Shown one piece after another: positions 31,354 through 42,200 of a DNA stretch of 64,000 nt. The DNA is taken from positions 1 to 64,000 of the forward strand of contig NZ_BMIK01000016.1 in NCBI RefSeq assembly GCF_014642075.1. Direction: 5' to 3'. This DNA is from Parapedobacter defluvii. GTDB lineage: Bacteria > Bacteroidota > Bacteroidia > Sphingobacteriales > Sphingobacteriaceae. Positions within the stretch are counted from its first letter, which is position 1; each line of letters starts with the position of its first letter. Below the pieces are notes generated by a model, which was not told where the DNA came from, did not search any database, and saw nothing but the letters and a program-made list of their open reading frames with translations. The translations under genes and the position numbers were made by a program.

Positions 31354-33345
31354 TCAATAAGGATACTGATCTGCTATTTCCCAGTTGTCCGTCCGGAACG
31401 GGATCGCTCCCAATCCGGCCGTGTTTTTCAGGTTGGCCCGGACGGGGTAATTTTCCCAACCGTACCGTACGGCGGCAATGTGCGGCACATCGGCGCTCGT
31501 AAGGCGTATCCGGCCATCGGCGGTAAGCGTTGCCCTGGCGGGGTGAAACCGTCGGTCGTCTCCCGCTACTTCAAACCCGGTTATCTCGCTGTCGGGTCCG
31601 CCGAAATCGGCCGTTCCTTTCTTGTAGGAAACCCAGGCCGTCTTTCCTTCCAGTTTTACGTTTGCTACATCGGGCCCGGAAAACGGCGCCGATAACCCAC
31701 CCTGTACAAGTTGCACCGCTGCCAACGACATGCGCCGACCCAACTCCCATTTCCGGTACGGGTGGATATCCAGGCTATCGCCCAGGTCAAATGCCGTTAC
31801 CAGCCGTGCGCGGGGATCATCGTCCAAAACACGCCGCTGGATATCGCGCAGCAGCGGCCAGGCTCCGGGAACCTGGTTGCCGCTTTGCCTACCATCGTAT
31901 CCGGCTAATTGCACACCGATGAACGCCAGGCTGTCATCCCGCCAGGCTTCCCGCCACGATTTCAAAAAAGTTGGCAGCAGGTACTGATATTGGGATGATC
32001 GGTGGCAGTTGCTTTCCCCCTGATACCATAAAACACCACGGACGGGATAAGACCGCAGCGGATGGATCATTCCGTTATACAGGTAAGCCGGTGCATGATT
32101 CTGTCCGGGAACATCCCAGCTCAAGGGCCATTCGGCCGTTACCTCCCCTCCTGCTTTCTGCACGTCCAGGTAACCGTTGTACCGTTCCAACATCGCGCTG
32201 GCCTGCGGTATGGCGCGGAGCGAATCGACGGGTATCCAGCTCTCTACACCCGTTCCTCCCCAGGCGGCTTGCAGTATGCCCACTGGAATGCCCAGTTGTC
32301 CATTCAGGTGAATCGCGAAGCTCAGTGCCGCCGCGGAGCACCCCCATGCATCCGGCGAGTCGGCTTTGATCCACTTACCCACTGCTGTTTCCTCCGGCTG
32401 TGGCGACGGCCATTGCTGCTGCATGAAAAAACGGATAGCGCCATTTTTCCACGTTGAATCCAATTGCTGTACCACATCGCTCTGCCAAGCCCGCATTTCC
32501 AGGTTGGACTGCCCGGAGGCTACCCACACTTCGCCGATGGCGATATCCTGAAATTCCACTGTGGCAGTCCCACAGCGGATCTGCATCGTCAGGCCGGTGG
32601 CCGCTTCCCTGGCTGGCAGGACCACCCGCCAGCTGCCATCGGGCCCCGCCAAGGTACTATCCCTGCGGTTAGCCAGCACGACACACACCCTACTTCCGGG
32701 CTTGGCAGTACCCCATACGGGAATCGGCTTTTCACGCTGCAACACCATGCCGCTGCCGAATAGAGCCGCTGGTTTCAATGACGCCTGTTCGGGTCCGGGT
32801 ACCGTTGGATAACGGTTAAATGCGCGGAGCTCGGTTGCCGGGCCACCGATAAATGGTCCGGTCCTGCCCAATCCGAAAAAAGGCAGGATATTCTCCACGC
32901 TTTCCTTGAAAATCCGCTTGCCCTGCGAGAGGTCGACCAGCTCAGCTTTCCATTGCCTCCAATGCTCCCGGTCCACCCATGGAGCGCGGTATACCTTCAG
33001 CCGGTAGTTGTGTTGGGCCAACAGTTGCCCTTCTTTCACAAATTGCTCGGCGATGCGGGTATGACCGTACTGCTTCCTTCCCAACTGAACCAACAGCTTC
33101 CCGTTACGGTTGGCAACGGTCAGAAAATGAAAATCTGAGGAGTCGCTGTAGTTGAGCAGTAAACCGATTACCGGATCGTTGTCCGAGCGGACGGCCATGT
33201 CGACCGAAAGCGAATCCCAATACAGATGCCGATCGCCGGCATCCGCCCCAAGCTGCCGGGCTATGGCGATATCCTGACTCATTGCCGGGAATACCATACA
33301 CCGGCCCAAAATTAAAAACACCGATACGGCTTTTACCAATTGCAT
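31354..33345 (-). CDS. Sialate O-acetylesterase-like SGNH hydrolase
   Basis: The 663-residue secreted enzyme has a signal peptide and an extra N-terminal region of about 170 residues of lectin-like composition. Then comes the SASA module: LFGSGMVLQREKPIPVWGTA (about 196-215), the nucleophile block GQSN at 278-281 with S280, and a final D/H region (DSLDIHPYRKWELGRRMSLA) that supplies the catalytic histidine. Such enzymes remove O-acetyl groups from sialic acids or from plant and host glycans. It is placed 5 bp after the GH20 gene, so deacetylation and N-acetylhexosamine release are probably coupled. Confidence 0.85.
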   Translation of the reverse strand: MQLVKAVSVFLILGRCMVFPAMSQDIAIARQLGADAGDRHLYWDSLSVDMAVRSDNDPVIGLLLNYSDSSDFHFLTVANRNGKLLVQLGRKQYGHTRIAEQFVKEGQLLAQHNYRLKVYRAPWVDREHWRQWKAELVDLSQGKRIFKESVENILPFFGLGRTGPFIGGPATELRAFNRYPTVPGPEQASLKPAALFGSGMVLQREKPIPVWGTAKPGSRVCVVLANRRDSTLAGPDGSWRVVLPAREAATGLTMQIRCGTATVEFQDIAIGEVWVASGQSNLEMRAWQSDVVQQLDSTWKNGAIRFFMQQQWPSPQPEETAVGKWIKADSPDAWGCSAAALSFAIHLNGQLGIPVGILQAAWGGTGVESWIPVDSLRAIPQASAMLERYNGYLDVQKAGGEVTAEWPLSWDVPGQNHAPAYLYNGMIHPLRSYPVRGVLWYQGESNCHRSSQYQYLLPTFLKSWREAWRDDSLAFIGVQLAGYDGRQSGNQVPGAWPLLRDIQRRVLDDDPRARLVTAFDLGDSLDIHPYRKWELGRRMSLAAVQLVQGGLSAPFSGPDVANVKLEGKTAWVSYKKGTADFGGPDSEITGFEVAGDDRRFHPARATLTADGRIRLTSADVPHIAAVRYGWENYPVRANLKNTAGLGAIPFRTDNWEIADQYPY

Positions 33346-33350
33346 AGGCT

Positions 33351-35222
33351 TTATCTAAATTCCATATTCTCAAACTCGTGGAGCATGCACGTTACCTGCT
33401 GGCCTATGCGCTCCCCGTTTCTATAGCAAACAGCGCGCACCTGGGAAGCTCCCAAGGGTATTTCCAGCGGTTCCCCCTCGTAACGGGTGGAATGGTGATC
33501 CACATTGGTGCCATCAAAGGTATAATATATACTTGTTCCCGGCGCTTCACTGTCCAATTTTACCTGCCATTTCCCGTTTTCATCCTTCATGCCCGCTATA
33601 ATGGGGTTGTACATGCTTTTGGCGTAGTTTATATCCGCCCGGTCAAAATACACCATCCGGTTTTCCACCCGATGGAAGAAGTCCTCCCAGTTTTTGCGTG
33701 CTGCGGGCGACCAGAACGCTTCCGAAAGGGCCAGCGCCCTTGGCCACGTCATGTATTCGACATGCCTTTCGGTGGGTACGCTTTCCGTCCACAGGTTACC
33801 CTGGCCACCCAGGATGAACGCTTCGTCTCCTCCCTCCGGAACCACCGTGAAGTCGTAACAATGTTTTAACCGGACAATGGCTGGAATCACGTTCACCGGT
33901 TCCGACGAAAACACGCCCTGTGCAAAATCCAGATAGGTTTCGCGGGAAGGTGTCATTACCACCTGATACCCCTGCCGGGATAATTTGGCACCTTCCTCGT
34001 GGCTGGTCCAGGCATAGACCACCGTTTCTTTATCCAGCAAGCCCGGTTCTTCCAGGTAACTGCTATACCAACAGGCCGTGTGCTTACCCTTAGCCCGCAC
34101 GTTATCCTGCATGCGCTTAAAAAAATACCCCTGCAGGCTTTCGGCGTTCGCCAGCCGCTTTTCTTCCATCAGCGCTTTGCAGGCAGCATGTGCGTTCCAA
34201 AACGTATAGTTTACTTCGTCGCCTCCGGTGTGGATATAGGCATCGGGGAATAGTTCCGCAATCTGCGAGAAGATAAGGTCCAACACCGTATATACTGAAT
34301 CGTTTGCTGCGCACAGGACATTGTGCACATTTTCCATGCCTGCGCCGTTCCCCACGCTATAGGTTTCCCCGCTGCAGGAAAGATGAGGCAACGAAGCGAT
34401 CAGGGCGAGGCTGTGCCCGGGCACATCGACTTCAGGAATGACCCTGATGAACCGGTCTTTGGCATACTGTACGATTTCTTTGATGTCCTCCTGCGTGTAA
34501 TAGCCGCCGTACGTCGCCGGCTCGCCCGGCTGCGGGGCCAGCGAAGCCCAGGTTCCCGTGCGTTTGACGCGCCAAGCCCCGATATCGGTAAGTTGGGGCA
34601 GGCCTTTGATCTCGATCCGCCAGCCGTTATCATCCGTCAGGTGCCAATGAAACACATTCAGCTTGTGCTTGGCCATCTCGTCGAGGTATTTCAGCACAAA
34701 TTGCTTTGAAAAGAAATGCCGGCTGACATCCAGCATCAGGCCACGCCAGGCAAACCGGGGGTAATCCCGTACCTGGTAACAGGGAACAGGCACCGTTTCG
34801 CGGGTTTTGTCTACCGCATTCGGGATCAATTGCAGAAAAGACTGGATTCCGTAAAAGAGGCCCGGTAACGCATTCGCCGAAATCCGCACCCCATCGTGCT
34901 CCATGACCATGTCGTAGCCTTCTTCGCCCAACGTATCCGCTTTCTTCCCGTTCAATGCCAGCACGATGGCTCCTGCTGTCGATCCATTGATTTGTACCGG
35001 AACGGAAATTCCCGTTGCCTGGGCGATTCCGGACGAGAGCCGGGACGCCAATTCCCGGAGGGATCCGTCGGCAATGACAATTGCCGTATTGGGACTGATT
35101 TCATACGACGCATGCCGATCCTCAACCTGAACAGGAATCGGAATAATAGGCGGGGCCGACTGGCCCCGCACGATCGTAAAAGATGGAAAAAGAAAAAGAA
35201 TGGCAATAACAAAACGTCTCAT
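33351..35222 (-). CDS. Beta-N-acetylhexosaminidase, GH20 family
   Basis: The 623-residue secreted enzyme has a signal peptide (about 1-20), an N-terminal GH20b-like domain (about 25-150) and the GH20 barrel: HWHLTDDNGW at 192-201 and HTGGDEV at 331-337 with the catalytic pair D335-E336. The C-terminal part includes a chitobiase-type YTFDGTNVDH segment. It removes terminal N-acetylglucosamine or N-acetylgalactosamine by substrate-assisted catalysis. It lies in a SusCD locus directly after a glycan-binding lipoprotein gene (7 bp gap). Confidence 0.93.
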   Translation of the reverse strand: MRRFVIAILFLFPSFTIVRGQSAPPIIPIPVQVEDRHASYEISPNTAIVIADGSLRELASRLSSGIAQATGISVPVQINGSTAGAIVLALNGKKADTLGEEGYDMVMEHDGVRISANALPGLFYGIQSFLQLIPNAVDKTRETVPVPCYQVRDYPRFAWRGLMLDVSRHFFSKQFVLKYLDEMAKHKLNVFHWHLTDDNGWRIEIKGLPQLTDIGAWRVKRTGTWASLAPQPGEPATYGGYYTQEDIKEIVQYAKDRFIRVIPEVDVPGHSLALIASLPHLSCSGETYSVGNGAGMENVHNVLCAANDSVYTVLDLIFSQIAELFPDAYIHTGGDEVNYTFWNAHAACKALMEEKRLANAESLQGYFFKRMQDNVRAKGKHTACWYSSYLEEPGLLDKETVVYAWTSHEEGAKLSRQGYQVVMTPSRETYLDFAQGVFSSEPVNVIPAIVRLKHCYDFTVVPEGGDEAFILGGQGNLWTESVPTERHVEYMTWPRALALSEAFWSPAARKNWEDFFHRVENRMVYFDRADINYAKSMYNPIIAGMKDENGKWQVKLDSEAPGTSIYYTFDGTNVDHHSTRYEGEPLEIPLGASQVRAVCYRNGERIGQQVTCMLHEFENMEFR

Positions 35223-35229
35223 CGGCTTA

Positions 35230-36441
35230 TTAATTCAGTTCCACAGAAAGGTTATCGAATGAAATTTCCGCATTGCTCATCCGGTAATAGTAGAAACCTA
35301 CCGATCCGCCGACATACGGGTTGTCATCGGGTACGGTGGCGTTAAGCAAGGCATCCCCTGAATCCAGGTTGGTCAGCTTCACACCGATCTCCCCCGGTGT
35401 TGCGGAAGATATTTCAACCCGGTAGGTATTACCTACGGAAAAGCCCGGCAGATCAACTGCCGAAACCACCATAATCCAGTCTTCGGGCCCACCTGCACCG
35501 GTCTTCAAAAACTGGATCCCATTGTCAAGCAGGCGCACCAGGTAGAACCGTTTCCCGTCGGATTGCACATTGAATATTACCCCCGGTAAAGCTCCTCCTT
35601 CGGACACCCGGATGTCGCAACCGAGTTTGAAAGAATTTCCATTTCCAACCTGCAGATCGAGCCATTGGTCCCGATAAAGCATGTGTGCATTGGTCCAATG
35701 GGCCTCCCCGAAGAGCTTTTCATTCCGGATTCCGAAGTTTCCCTCCATGATTTGCCAGCCTGCACCAATGGGGCTGGGGATTACGGATGCGTCGGTCAGC
35801 GCAACATCCGGGCGATCGAAGGCTTCTATCCATGCACCCGGCAGAATATCGACGGTTATGGGTTCAGCAGTCTTGCCCGCTACGGTGACCACCACCTCTG
35901 CCGGACTTTCGACACGCTGGGGTACGATAACGGTCAGCTCGGCGGGAGTTGCGGAAACAACGTCAACCGGAATGCCTCCGATTTTGACCAGGTTGTTTGC
36001 GGCGACCGGCGAAAAATACTGTCCCCTGATCACCAGTTGCTGACCTGCCCGGATCGTTTCCGGCACAAATTCCGCAATCACCGGTTGATGTGCCAGTACT
36101 ACCGTCCTGACGGTTGACGGGAGTCCTTTGACGGTTACCATCACATCAGCAGTGACGGCTTCGATCTGCGGTACCATCACCTGCAGTTCTTTTAACCCGG
36201 CCGATACAACGGTAGCTGACGCGGTATCGAAGTGGACCTCGATATCCGATAGGACTTCCGAGAAACGATCCCCTTTGATGGTCAGCACGTCACCAACTGA
36301 CGCCACTTCGGGGCTGAGTTCAAGAATGACCGGATCGTTATCCACAGGCCATTGTTTTTCTTCCTTTTGGCAGGAGAGCGCGGTCAACAAAACACCACAG
36401 GCACATATCCATCCAAACATATATCGATTATTCAATTTCAT
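35230..36441 (-). CDS. IPT/TIG-domain surface lipoprotein
   Basis: The 403-residue protein has a lipobox (LTALSC, C24) and two or more IPT/TIG repeats, each marked by a G-D-x-LTIKG or G-Q-x-LVIRG turn (SVGDVLTIKGDRF about 47-59, RAGQQLVIRGQYF about 132-144). A C-terminal lectin-like domain (about 205-400) follows. Such lipoproteins are the extra glycan-binding subunits (SusE/F equivalents) of SusCD loci. It sits between the DUF1735-type lipoprotein and the GH20 gene. Confidence 0.78.
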   Translation of the reverse strand: MKLNNRYMFGWICACGVLLTALSCQKEEKQWPVDNDPVILELSPEVASVGDVLTIKGDRFSEVLSDIEVHFDTASATVVSAGLKELQVMVPQIEAVTADVMVTVKGLPSTVRTVVLAHQPVIAEFVPETIRAGQQLVIRGQYFSPVAANNLVKIGGIPVDVVSATPAELTVIVPQRVESPAEVVVTVAGKTAEPITVDILPGAWIEAFDRPDVALTDASVIPSPIGAGWQIMEGNFGIRNEKLFGEAHWTNAHMLYRDQWLDLQVGNGNSFKLGCDIRVSEGGALPGVIFNVQSDGKRFYLVRLLDNGIQFLKTGAGGPEDWIMVVSAVDLPGFSVGNTYRVEISSATPGEIGVKLTNLDSGDALLNATVPDDNPYVGGSVGFYYYRMSNAEISFDNLSVELN

Positions 36442-36467
36442 AACGGTTGTCGTTTTGTGACCGAAGA

Positions 36468-37391
36468 TCAGTTTTCTGTATATTCAATCCTGAAAATCTG
36501 GATCTCAGCATTTGGGTTTATCTTGTTTGCTGCCACCGATGCAAGGCGCAACGGCATCCAATATTCGCCGTACGCGGGCGATCCATCGGGTTTTACCAAC
36601 CGATTTGCCAGCAACTTGCAGGCAATCTGTCTAACGGTACCTTTTGCGGGAATAAACCAGTCTGTACTGCTCATATCTACGGCCGACGCGGGCATAGGTA
36701 CGAGATTTGTTCCATTTTCTTCGTTGTATTGATGGACAAAATCCTCGTCTACAACCACTTCAAAAGGTAATTGATTAGAAATTGTGTAATTTGTGCTTAC
36801 CTTGGAGTAAATCCAAAATCCGTCCGTTTGGTCCGCTTTTACCTGTACCGTATTTTCCTGGATTCCCGGGAAGTCGAATCGGATGTACGGTTCCTTCAGA
36901 TTGGGCACAAGCAACGTCTCCATAACGGGTTCATCGGCCTTTTCGATGGATGCACCGACCACATATACCCGGCATGGCAGGGCCAGTTTCTTGCCTGCTG
37001 CCAAAGCTGTAGCAAGCGCTTCGGTGTTCAGCAGAAATGAAAAAGAAGCCCGGTAGTCATCCGCGTTCATCTTAACCGTTGTGCTGACCAACGAATAAAC
37101 CTGATCGCCCAGCAATTCGTAGGGCTCGCTCAATGTCCTGTTGTACTTGTGTAGCAAGGTAGGATCCACCTCGATCTTTAACTGCACGTTTTGCTGGCCG
37201 ATGCCGCTTTTTATCACATAAACGGGAATGGAATCCGTGCCCCAATTATACACGTTTACTTCCTGCAACCCCGGTTTAGCCAGGTATACCTTATCCGGCT
37301 CCATGTCATTCCACCTGTTTTCCTCACATCCCCAGGTGAAAAAAAACAGCAGGAAAATCCATTGAAAATAGCTACAACTTATTGTTTTCAT
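36468..37391 (-). CDS. DUF1735-type (BT_3987-like) surface lipoprotein
   Basis: The 307-residue lipoprotein (lipobox TWGC, C22) has two similar beta domains. The first opens VYLAKPGLQEVNVYNWGTDS, and each ends with an insertion that mentions adjusting to mean, a pattern of DUF1735 modules (LLHKYNRTLSEPYELLGDQV and FVHQYNEENGTNLVPMPASA). These proteins stand directly after SusD in many Bacteroidota loci and bind glycan at the cell surface. It starts 28 bp behind susD. Confidence 0.75.
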   Translation of the reverse strand: MKTISCSYFQWIFLLFFFTWGCEENRWNDMEPDKVYLAKPGLQEVNVYNWGTDSIPVYVIKSGIGQQNVQLKIEVDPTLLHKYNRTLSEPYELLGDQVYSLVSTTVKMNADDYRASFSFLLNTEALATALAAGKKLALPCRVYVVGASIEKADEPVMETLLVPNLKEPYIRFDFPGIQENTVQVKADQTDGFWIYSKVSTNYTISNQLPFEVVVDEDFVHQYNEENGTNLVPMPASAVDMSSTDWFIPAKGTVRQIACKLLANRLVKPDGSPAYGEYWMPLRLASVAANKINPNAEIQIFRIEYTEN

Positions 37392-37418
37392 CTTTATGTA
37401 TTTTAGAGTAAAAGCCGA

Positions 37419-39254
37419 TTACCATCCGTAATTCTGAGTTATGTTGGGCATTTCCGCCAATTGGCTTTGATGGATCGGAAACAGGTAATGCCGGGGCTGG
37501 AACACCATGTTTCCGGGGAACACCTGTGAAGTGCGCGACCAGGCATCCTCAAAACGGTTAGCGAGCAGGTTCCTCGTATAGTAAGGTCCATTAAACTCCT
37601 GTTCGGCAATCATCCACGTACGGATATCGTAATAGCGATGTCCCTCAAAAGCCAATTCTACCATCCGTTCTTTACGGATGAGTTCACGCAACAGCTGCTG
37701 GTTTCCGATCACCTCCGGGTACGCCTCCTCCAGCTTGTTCAGGCCGCTTCGTTCCCGGATCAGGTTCAGGTACCTGAACGCTTCCGTTTCGTCGCGGGCT
37801 GGTTTTTCGTTGCATGCTTCGGCATAGTTCAGGTAAATCTCCGCTAGCCGGTAATATGGCCAGCTGAACTGCCCCCACTGCCCCTGTTCCGTATCATTGG
37901 AGGGGTCGCTCATCCGGCGCCACAGGTATCCGGACTTTACGCAGTCTCCGGATTGGGTGTAAGGAGATGTTCCGCCGACCTGAAAAGTAACCAGTTTCTG
38001 GCCGTGGTAGGTATTTATATACCAAAAGCCGTTTGCCAGTACCGACGCATAAAAACGGGCGTCCCGGCCCACCGTACTCCGGTGTGCCTTGATGGGGGCC
38101 CAATTGTCAAGGGGATGGACAAAATCTTCCACAAAGCCATTTTCTGAATAACCGGACGCAGGATCAATGACGGGATTACCGTTGTTGTATCCGGTAATCG
38201 GAAATCTCCCGGTCTCCGCCATCGGATAGGTATCCACCAATTTCAGCGAGGGTGCATACCCGCCATAACCCGTCCGGACCACCTGCGGGGGTAATGTACG
38301 GGAAACGAACTGAAATGGGTCAGCATCCCACCTGCCCCAGATGACTTCTTCGTTCCAAAACTCAAAATACACCCCCATGTAGGATTTGATTGCTCTCCGG
38401 AAGGGATCTGCTTCTGATGTATTCCGGTACAGTGCATACCGATTGAGGTCGATGACCGCTTTTGCCGCATCTGCCGCTTGCTGCCACTTATTCGGATCTG
38501 TGGTTTGAGGGAACAGGAACTCACCCTGGTGATTCTTCAACCCCCGGTAAATGGCTGCTCCATTGAACAGGGGTCTCGCCATGTAAAGCAGCAGTTCGGA
38601 TTTGGCTGCCAATGCCGTTCCTTTGGTTACCCTACCCTGCCAAGCCGCTTCGGTTATCGTTTCGGGCAAAACAGCTGCTGCCTGGTCGTATTCAGACGCA
38701 ATAAAATCGATGTTTACGTCCAGCGGATGCCGGTCTATTTCTTCGTTTCGGATGGCGATGTCGCTGTCCTGATCTCCCCAAATAAACACCGGGCCGTATT
38801 TGCGGACCAGTAAAAAATAGTAGTAGGCACGGAGAAAGCGCGCTTCTGCCTTCATCACAGCTCGCTGTTGCTCGTTGATCTCCAAGCACATATCAACGTT
38901 GTTGATGAAGACCGTAGCCTGCTTGATCGCCTGGTAATTATGTTCCCACGTTTGATAATTGCCGGTAGCTGGTGTTTGTGCGCCGGCGTTCATATTCAGC
39001 CAGGGAACGCCGGATAACCAGGAATACAATGCCTCGTCACTCCTACCCGGCAAATCGCCGTCATTACTGAAAATGAGGTTTTCCTGTGGAAGAAAACTAT
39101 ACACATGGGCCAGGTACGACTCGGTTGTGTGCCGTTTACTGAACACTTCTTCCAAGGTAAGCTGGTTCTGCAGTTCTACGTCCAAGTATTTCTCGCAGGC
39201 GGCAAGAAAAAAGATGAACGGCAGTAATATGAGGTAATTTGATATTTTGTTCAT
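37419..39254 (-). CDS. SusD/RagB family glycan-binding lipoprotein
   Basis: The 611-residue protein has a signal peptide with lipobox LAAC (C20), followed by the SusD opening CEKYLDVELQNQLTLEEVFS, helical TPR-like segments (AEARFLRAYYYFLLVRKYGP) and the family's typical end (LAFEGHRYYDIRTWM, then HYLFPIHQSQLAEMPNITQN). It is the lid of the SusC channel and binds oligosaccharide at the cell surface. It follows susC by 14 bp. Confidence 0.95.
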   Translation of the reverse strand: MNKISNYLILLPFIFFLAACEKYLDVELQNQLTLEEVFSKRHTTESYLAHVYSFLPQENLIFSNDGDLPGRSDEALYSWLSGVPWLNMNAGAQTPATGNYQTWEHNYQAIKQATVFINNVDMCLEINEQQRAVMKAEARFLRAYYYFLLVRKYGPVFIWGDQDSDIAIRNEEIDRHPLDVNIDFIASEYDQAAAVLPETITEAAWQGRVTKGTALAAKSELLLYMARPLFNGAAIYRGLKNHQGEFLFPQTTDPNKWQQAADAAKAVIDLNRYALYRNTSEADPFRRAIKSYMGVYFEFWNEEVIWGRWDADPFQFVSRTLPPQVVRTGYGGYAPSLKLVDTYPMAETGRFPITGYNNGNPVIDPASGYSENGFVEDFVHPLDNWAPIKAHRSTVGRDARFYASVLANGFWYINTYHGQKLVTFQVGGTSPYTQSGDCVKSGYLWRRMSDPSNDTEQGQWGQFSWPYYRLAEIYLNYAEACNEKPARDETEAFRYLNLIRERSGLNKLEEAYPEVIGNQQLLRELIRKERMVELAFEGHRYYDIRTWMIAEQEFNGPYYTRNLLANRFEDAWSRTSQVFPGNMVFQPRHYLFPIHQSQLAEMPNITQNYGW

Positions 39255-39268
39255 GATATACTTTCTCC

Positions 39269-42200
39269 TTATAATACAACATTAACCCCCAGGTTGAAGA
39301 CCTTCATTTGCGGGTACGACCTTCCGTCGCCCGTGCTCAATTCCGGATCCCACAATTTGAATTTACTGAAGGTAAGCAAGTTAACCCCTTGCATATAAAG
39401 TCTTATCGATGAGAAACCTGCTTGTTTATACCAATGTGAGGGAAAGGTGTAGCCGAGTTCAGCATTCTTGAGCCGCAAAAAAGTCATGTCGCGCAAGTAA
39501 AACGTAGATGACTGGCCGTTATTTTCATTGTAGGCCAACGACAGCCGCGCGTATTCCGCATCGGGATCGGGATTGCTGGGGCGCCATCTTTTTTCCGCCA
39601 CATCTGCATAAATCTGGCCCTCAACCAGGATATTCGAATTTGGTCCCGTAATAGCTGTTCCACCGATCATGCGGCTCACATTGCCTACGCCGTGGAAAAA
39701 CAGCGACAGATCTATGCCCTTGTAAGCGGTGCTCACACCGAATCCGTAGTTCAGCTCCGGAATGGGTGAATAGCCGATTCCAACGTAGTCGAAAACGTTC
39801 ACCTCGCCGTCTCCATTGATGTCCTTATATTTGATATCGCCGGGCTTTACTTCCCCGAACATCTGCTTGGGATGGTTTGCGATGTCTTCTTCCGACTCGA
39901 AGAGCCCCATCGCGATCAGACCTGACACTTGGTTGAGCCGCTTGTTTTCAAATGACTGGTAGGGCCAGATCGGTGTCGGCTTGTCGTTATAGAGGACCTT
40001 GTTCCGGTTATAGGTAAAGTTACCTCTGGCCTGAACGTGCAGTTCGCCGAATGACCGGCTGTATTCCAACGAGGCATCGACCCCTTTGTTCTCCATCCGC
40101 CCTAAATTCACGTATTGGGGAACGTTGATTCCGACGATCGACGGGACGCTTTCCTGCAGGATATAAATTCCCTCGCGGTTTTCCCAAAAGTAGTCGGCAA
40201 TAATCATCAGGTTATTGAAAAGCCCCAGTTCAAGTCCTGCGTTCCGCTTGATTGCGCTTTCCCAGGAGACATTCGGGTTACCGGGATGGCCGGTAGCAAT
40301 GCCGCCTAAGTCACGCTGCCCCGTACTGCCGAACCGGTATCCGGTAGCGGATTTCATTTCGGAATTGTAAGCAAACCGCCTGTTTCCGCCGATCTGGTCA
40401 TTCCCGATTTCCCCGATTGATCCGCGTACTTTTAACAGGCTGATCGTTGATGTCAGGTCTTTAAAGAAAGGCTCATTCGTGAGGATATAACCAAGTGCAA
40501 GCGACGGGAACAGGCCGAACCGTTTACCGGGAGCAAAGTTTTCGGATCCATTATACCCGAAGTTGCCCTCGATAAAGTACCGATCCAAAAAAGAGTAGGT
40601 AACCCGTGAGGCGATGCCGATATTCCGGTAAGGGAAGGCCGCGATGAAGTCTCCTGGAAAGTTGTCGGTGTGTTCCCTCATGGAGAACAAAATAAGTCCA
40701 CCCACGCGATGGCGGTCCGCAAAATTCCGGTTATACGTGGTAGACGCTTCCAGGTTGATGGTTCGATTGCCCCGGTTGGATCTCGCCAAACTCAGGTAAT
40801 CGCTCCCATCGGTATTCTGATGAAAAATCAGGTTGCCCGCTTCGTCCCGGCCGGTTGCATAAAAGGTTGCCGGACTTTTTCGTTTATCCAGTGTGGCGGC
40901 ATTTACGGCATCCCAGGAAAATTTGACATTTGCCTGCAGGCCCGGCGTAACCAGCTCCGAAAAATCTTGCGTCACACTGATGAGGGATTGGGATGTATTC
41001 CAGAAATCTTCCGAATATCCGGTACTGTTCAGTGAATAATACGGATTATTGCCCACCAACGGCATGGCATGTGTACCGTCTGAATACTCCAACGGAATGG
41101 ATATGGGCGGTGTTGACGTCAATATGCGGTACATGACCTCCATATCGACCCCCAATCGGTTCCTGCGTTCGTATTGATTGGATAGGTTCAGGCTCAATAC
41201 TGTCGACGAAGTAAGGTTAATATCCAGGTTAGACCGGAAATTGAAACGCTGGTAGTTAAATTCCGGATTGTAATTTGGTGTAACCACCGGTTCAAAAATG
41301 CCATTCTCCCTTAAATGGGAACCCGAGACATAATACCGCGCAACACGCCCGCCGCCCGTTACATTCAGGTTCATGCGTTGATTGGTCGTACCCGGTTTAA
41401 AGATGGCATCCATCCAGTCCACATTGGGATATAAATCCGGGTCGGCACCGGTCAGGTACAGCTGTTTTACGTGGTCCGGAAACGGTACATTCTGCGTCCC
41501 TTCAAAACTGATGTCGTTATAATAATCCATCCATTGTTCGGCATTGGCCATTTTTACCATCCGCGTAGGTTCTAGGTAGCCCCGTTCGTACCGTGCATTG
41601 ATGGTCGGCTTATCCTTGTCCTTACCTCTTTTGGTGGTTACCAATACAATGCCGTTGGCACCCCTGACTCCGTATACGGCAGTAGCCGTCGCATCCTTGA
41701 GGATCGAGAAAGACTCAATGTCTTCCGGGTCGACCAAATCCAGCGGCCGTTCGATGCCATCGACCAAAATCAAGGGAGTGCTGTTGGCGCCAAAGGTACT
41801 GACACCCCGGATCCAGAACTGGGCGCCCGTTCCCGGTTCTCCGGAAGATTGGATCGCGACGATACCCGCCAGCTGACCCGCAAGGCTGCTGCTGACCTTG
41901 GAAACCGGCTGATCTAATTTACCGGGTGTAATCGTGGTGATTGCCCCGATAACGCTCTCTTTGCGTTGGGTTCCGTACGCAACGACCACCACTTCATCCA
42001 AGTTTGCCTTCTCTTCCTTCAGGACAACCGAGACAACCAGGGAGGCATCGACCTGCACTTCCTGCGGTATGTAGCCGACGTTGCTGCACACCAGGATATC
42101 CCCCGGTTTGGCGGTCAGACGGAAGCGGCCATCGGCGTCTGTGGTTGCGCCGAGTTTCGTCTCTCTGACCGAAATGGAAACGCCGGCTAGCGGGTTTCCC

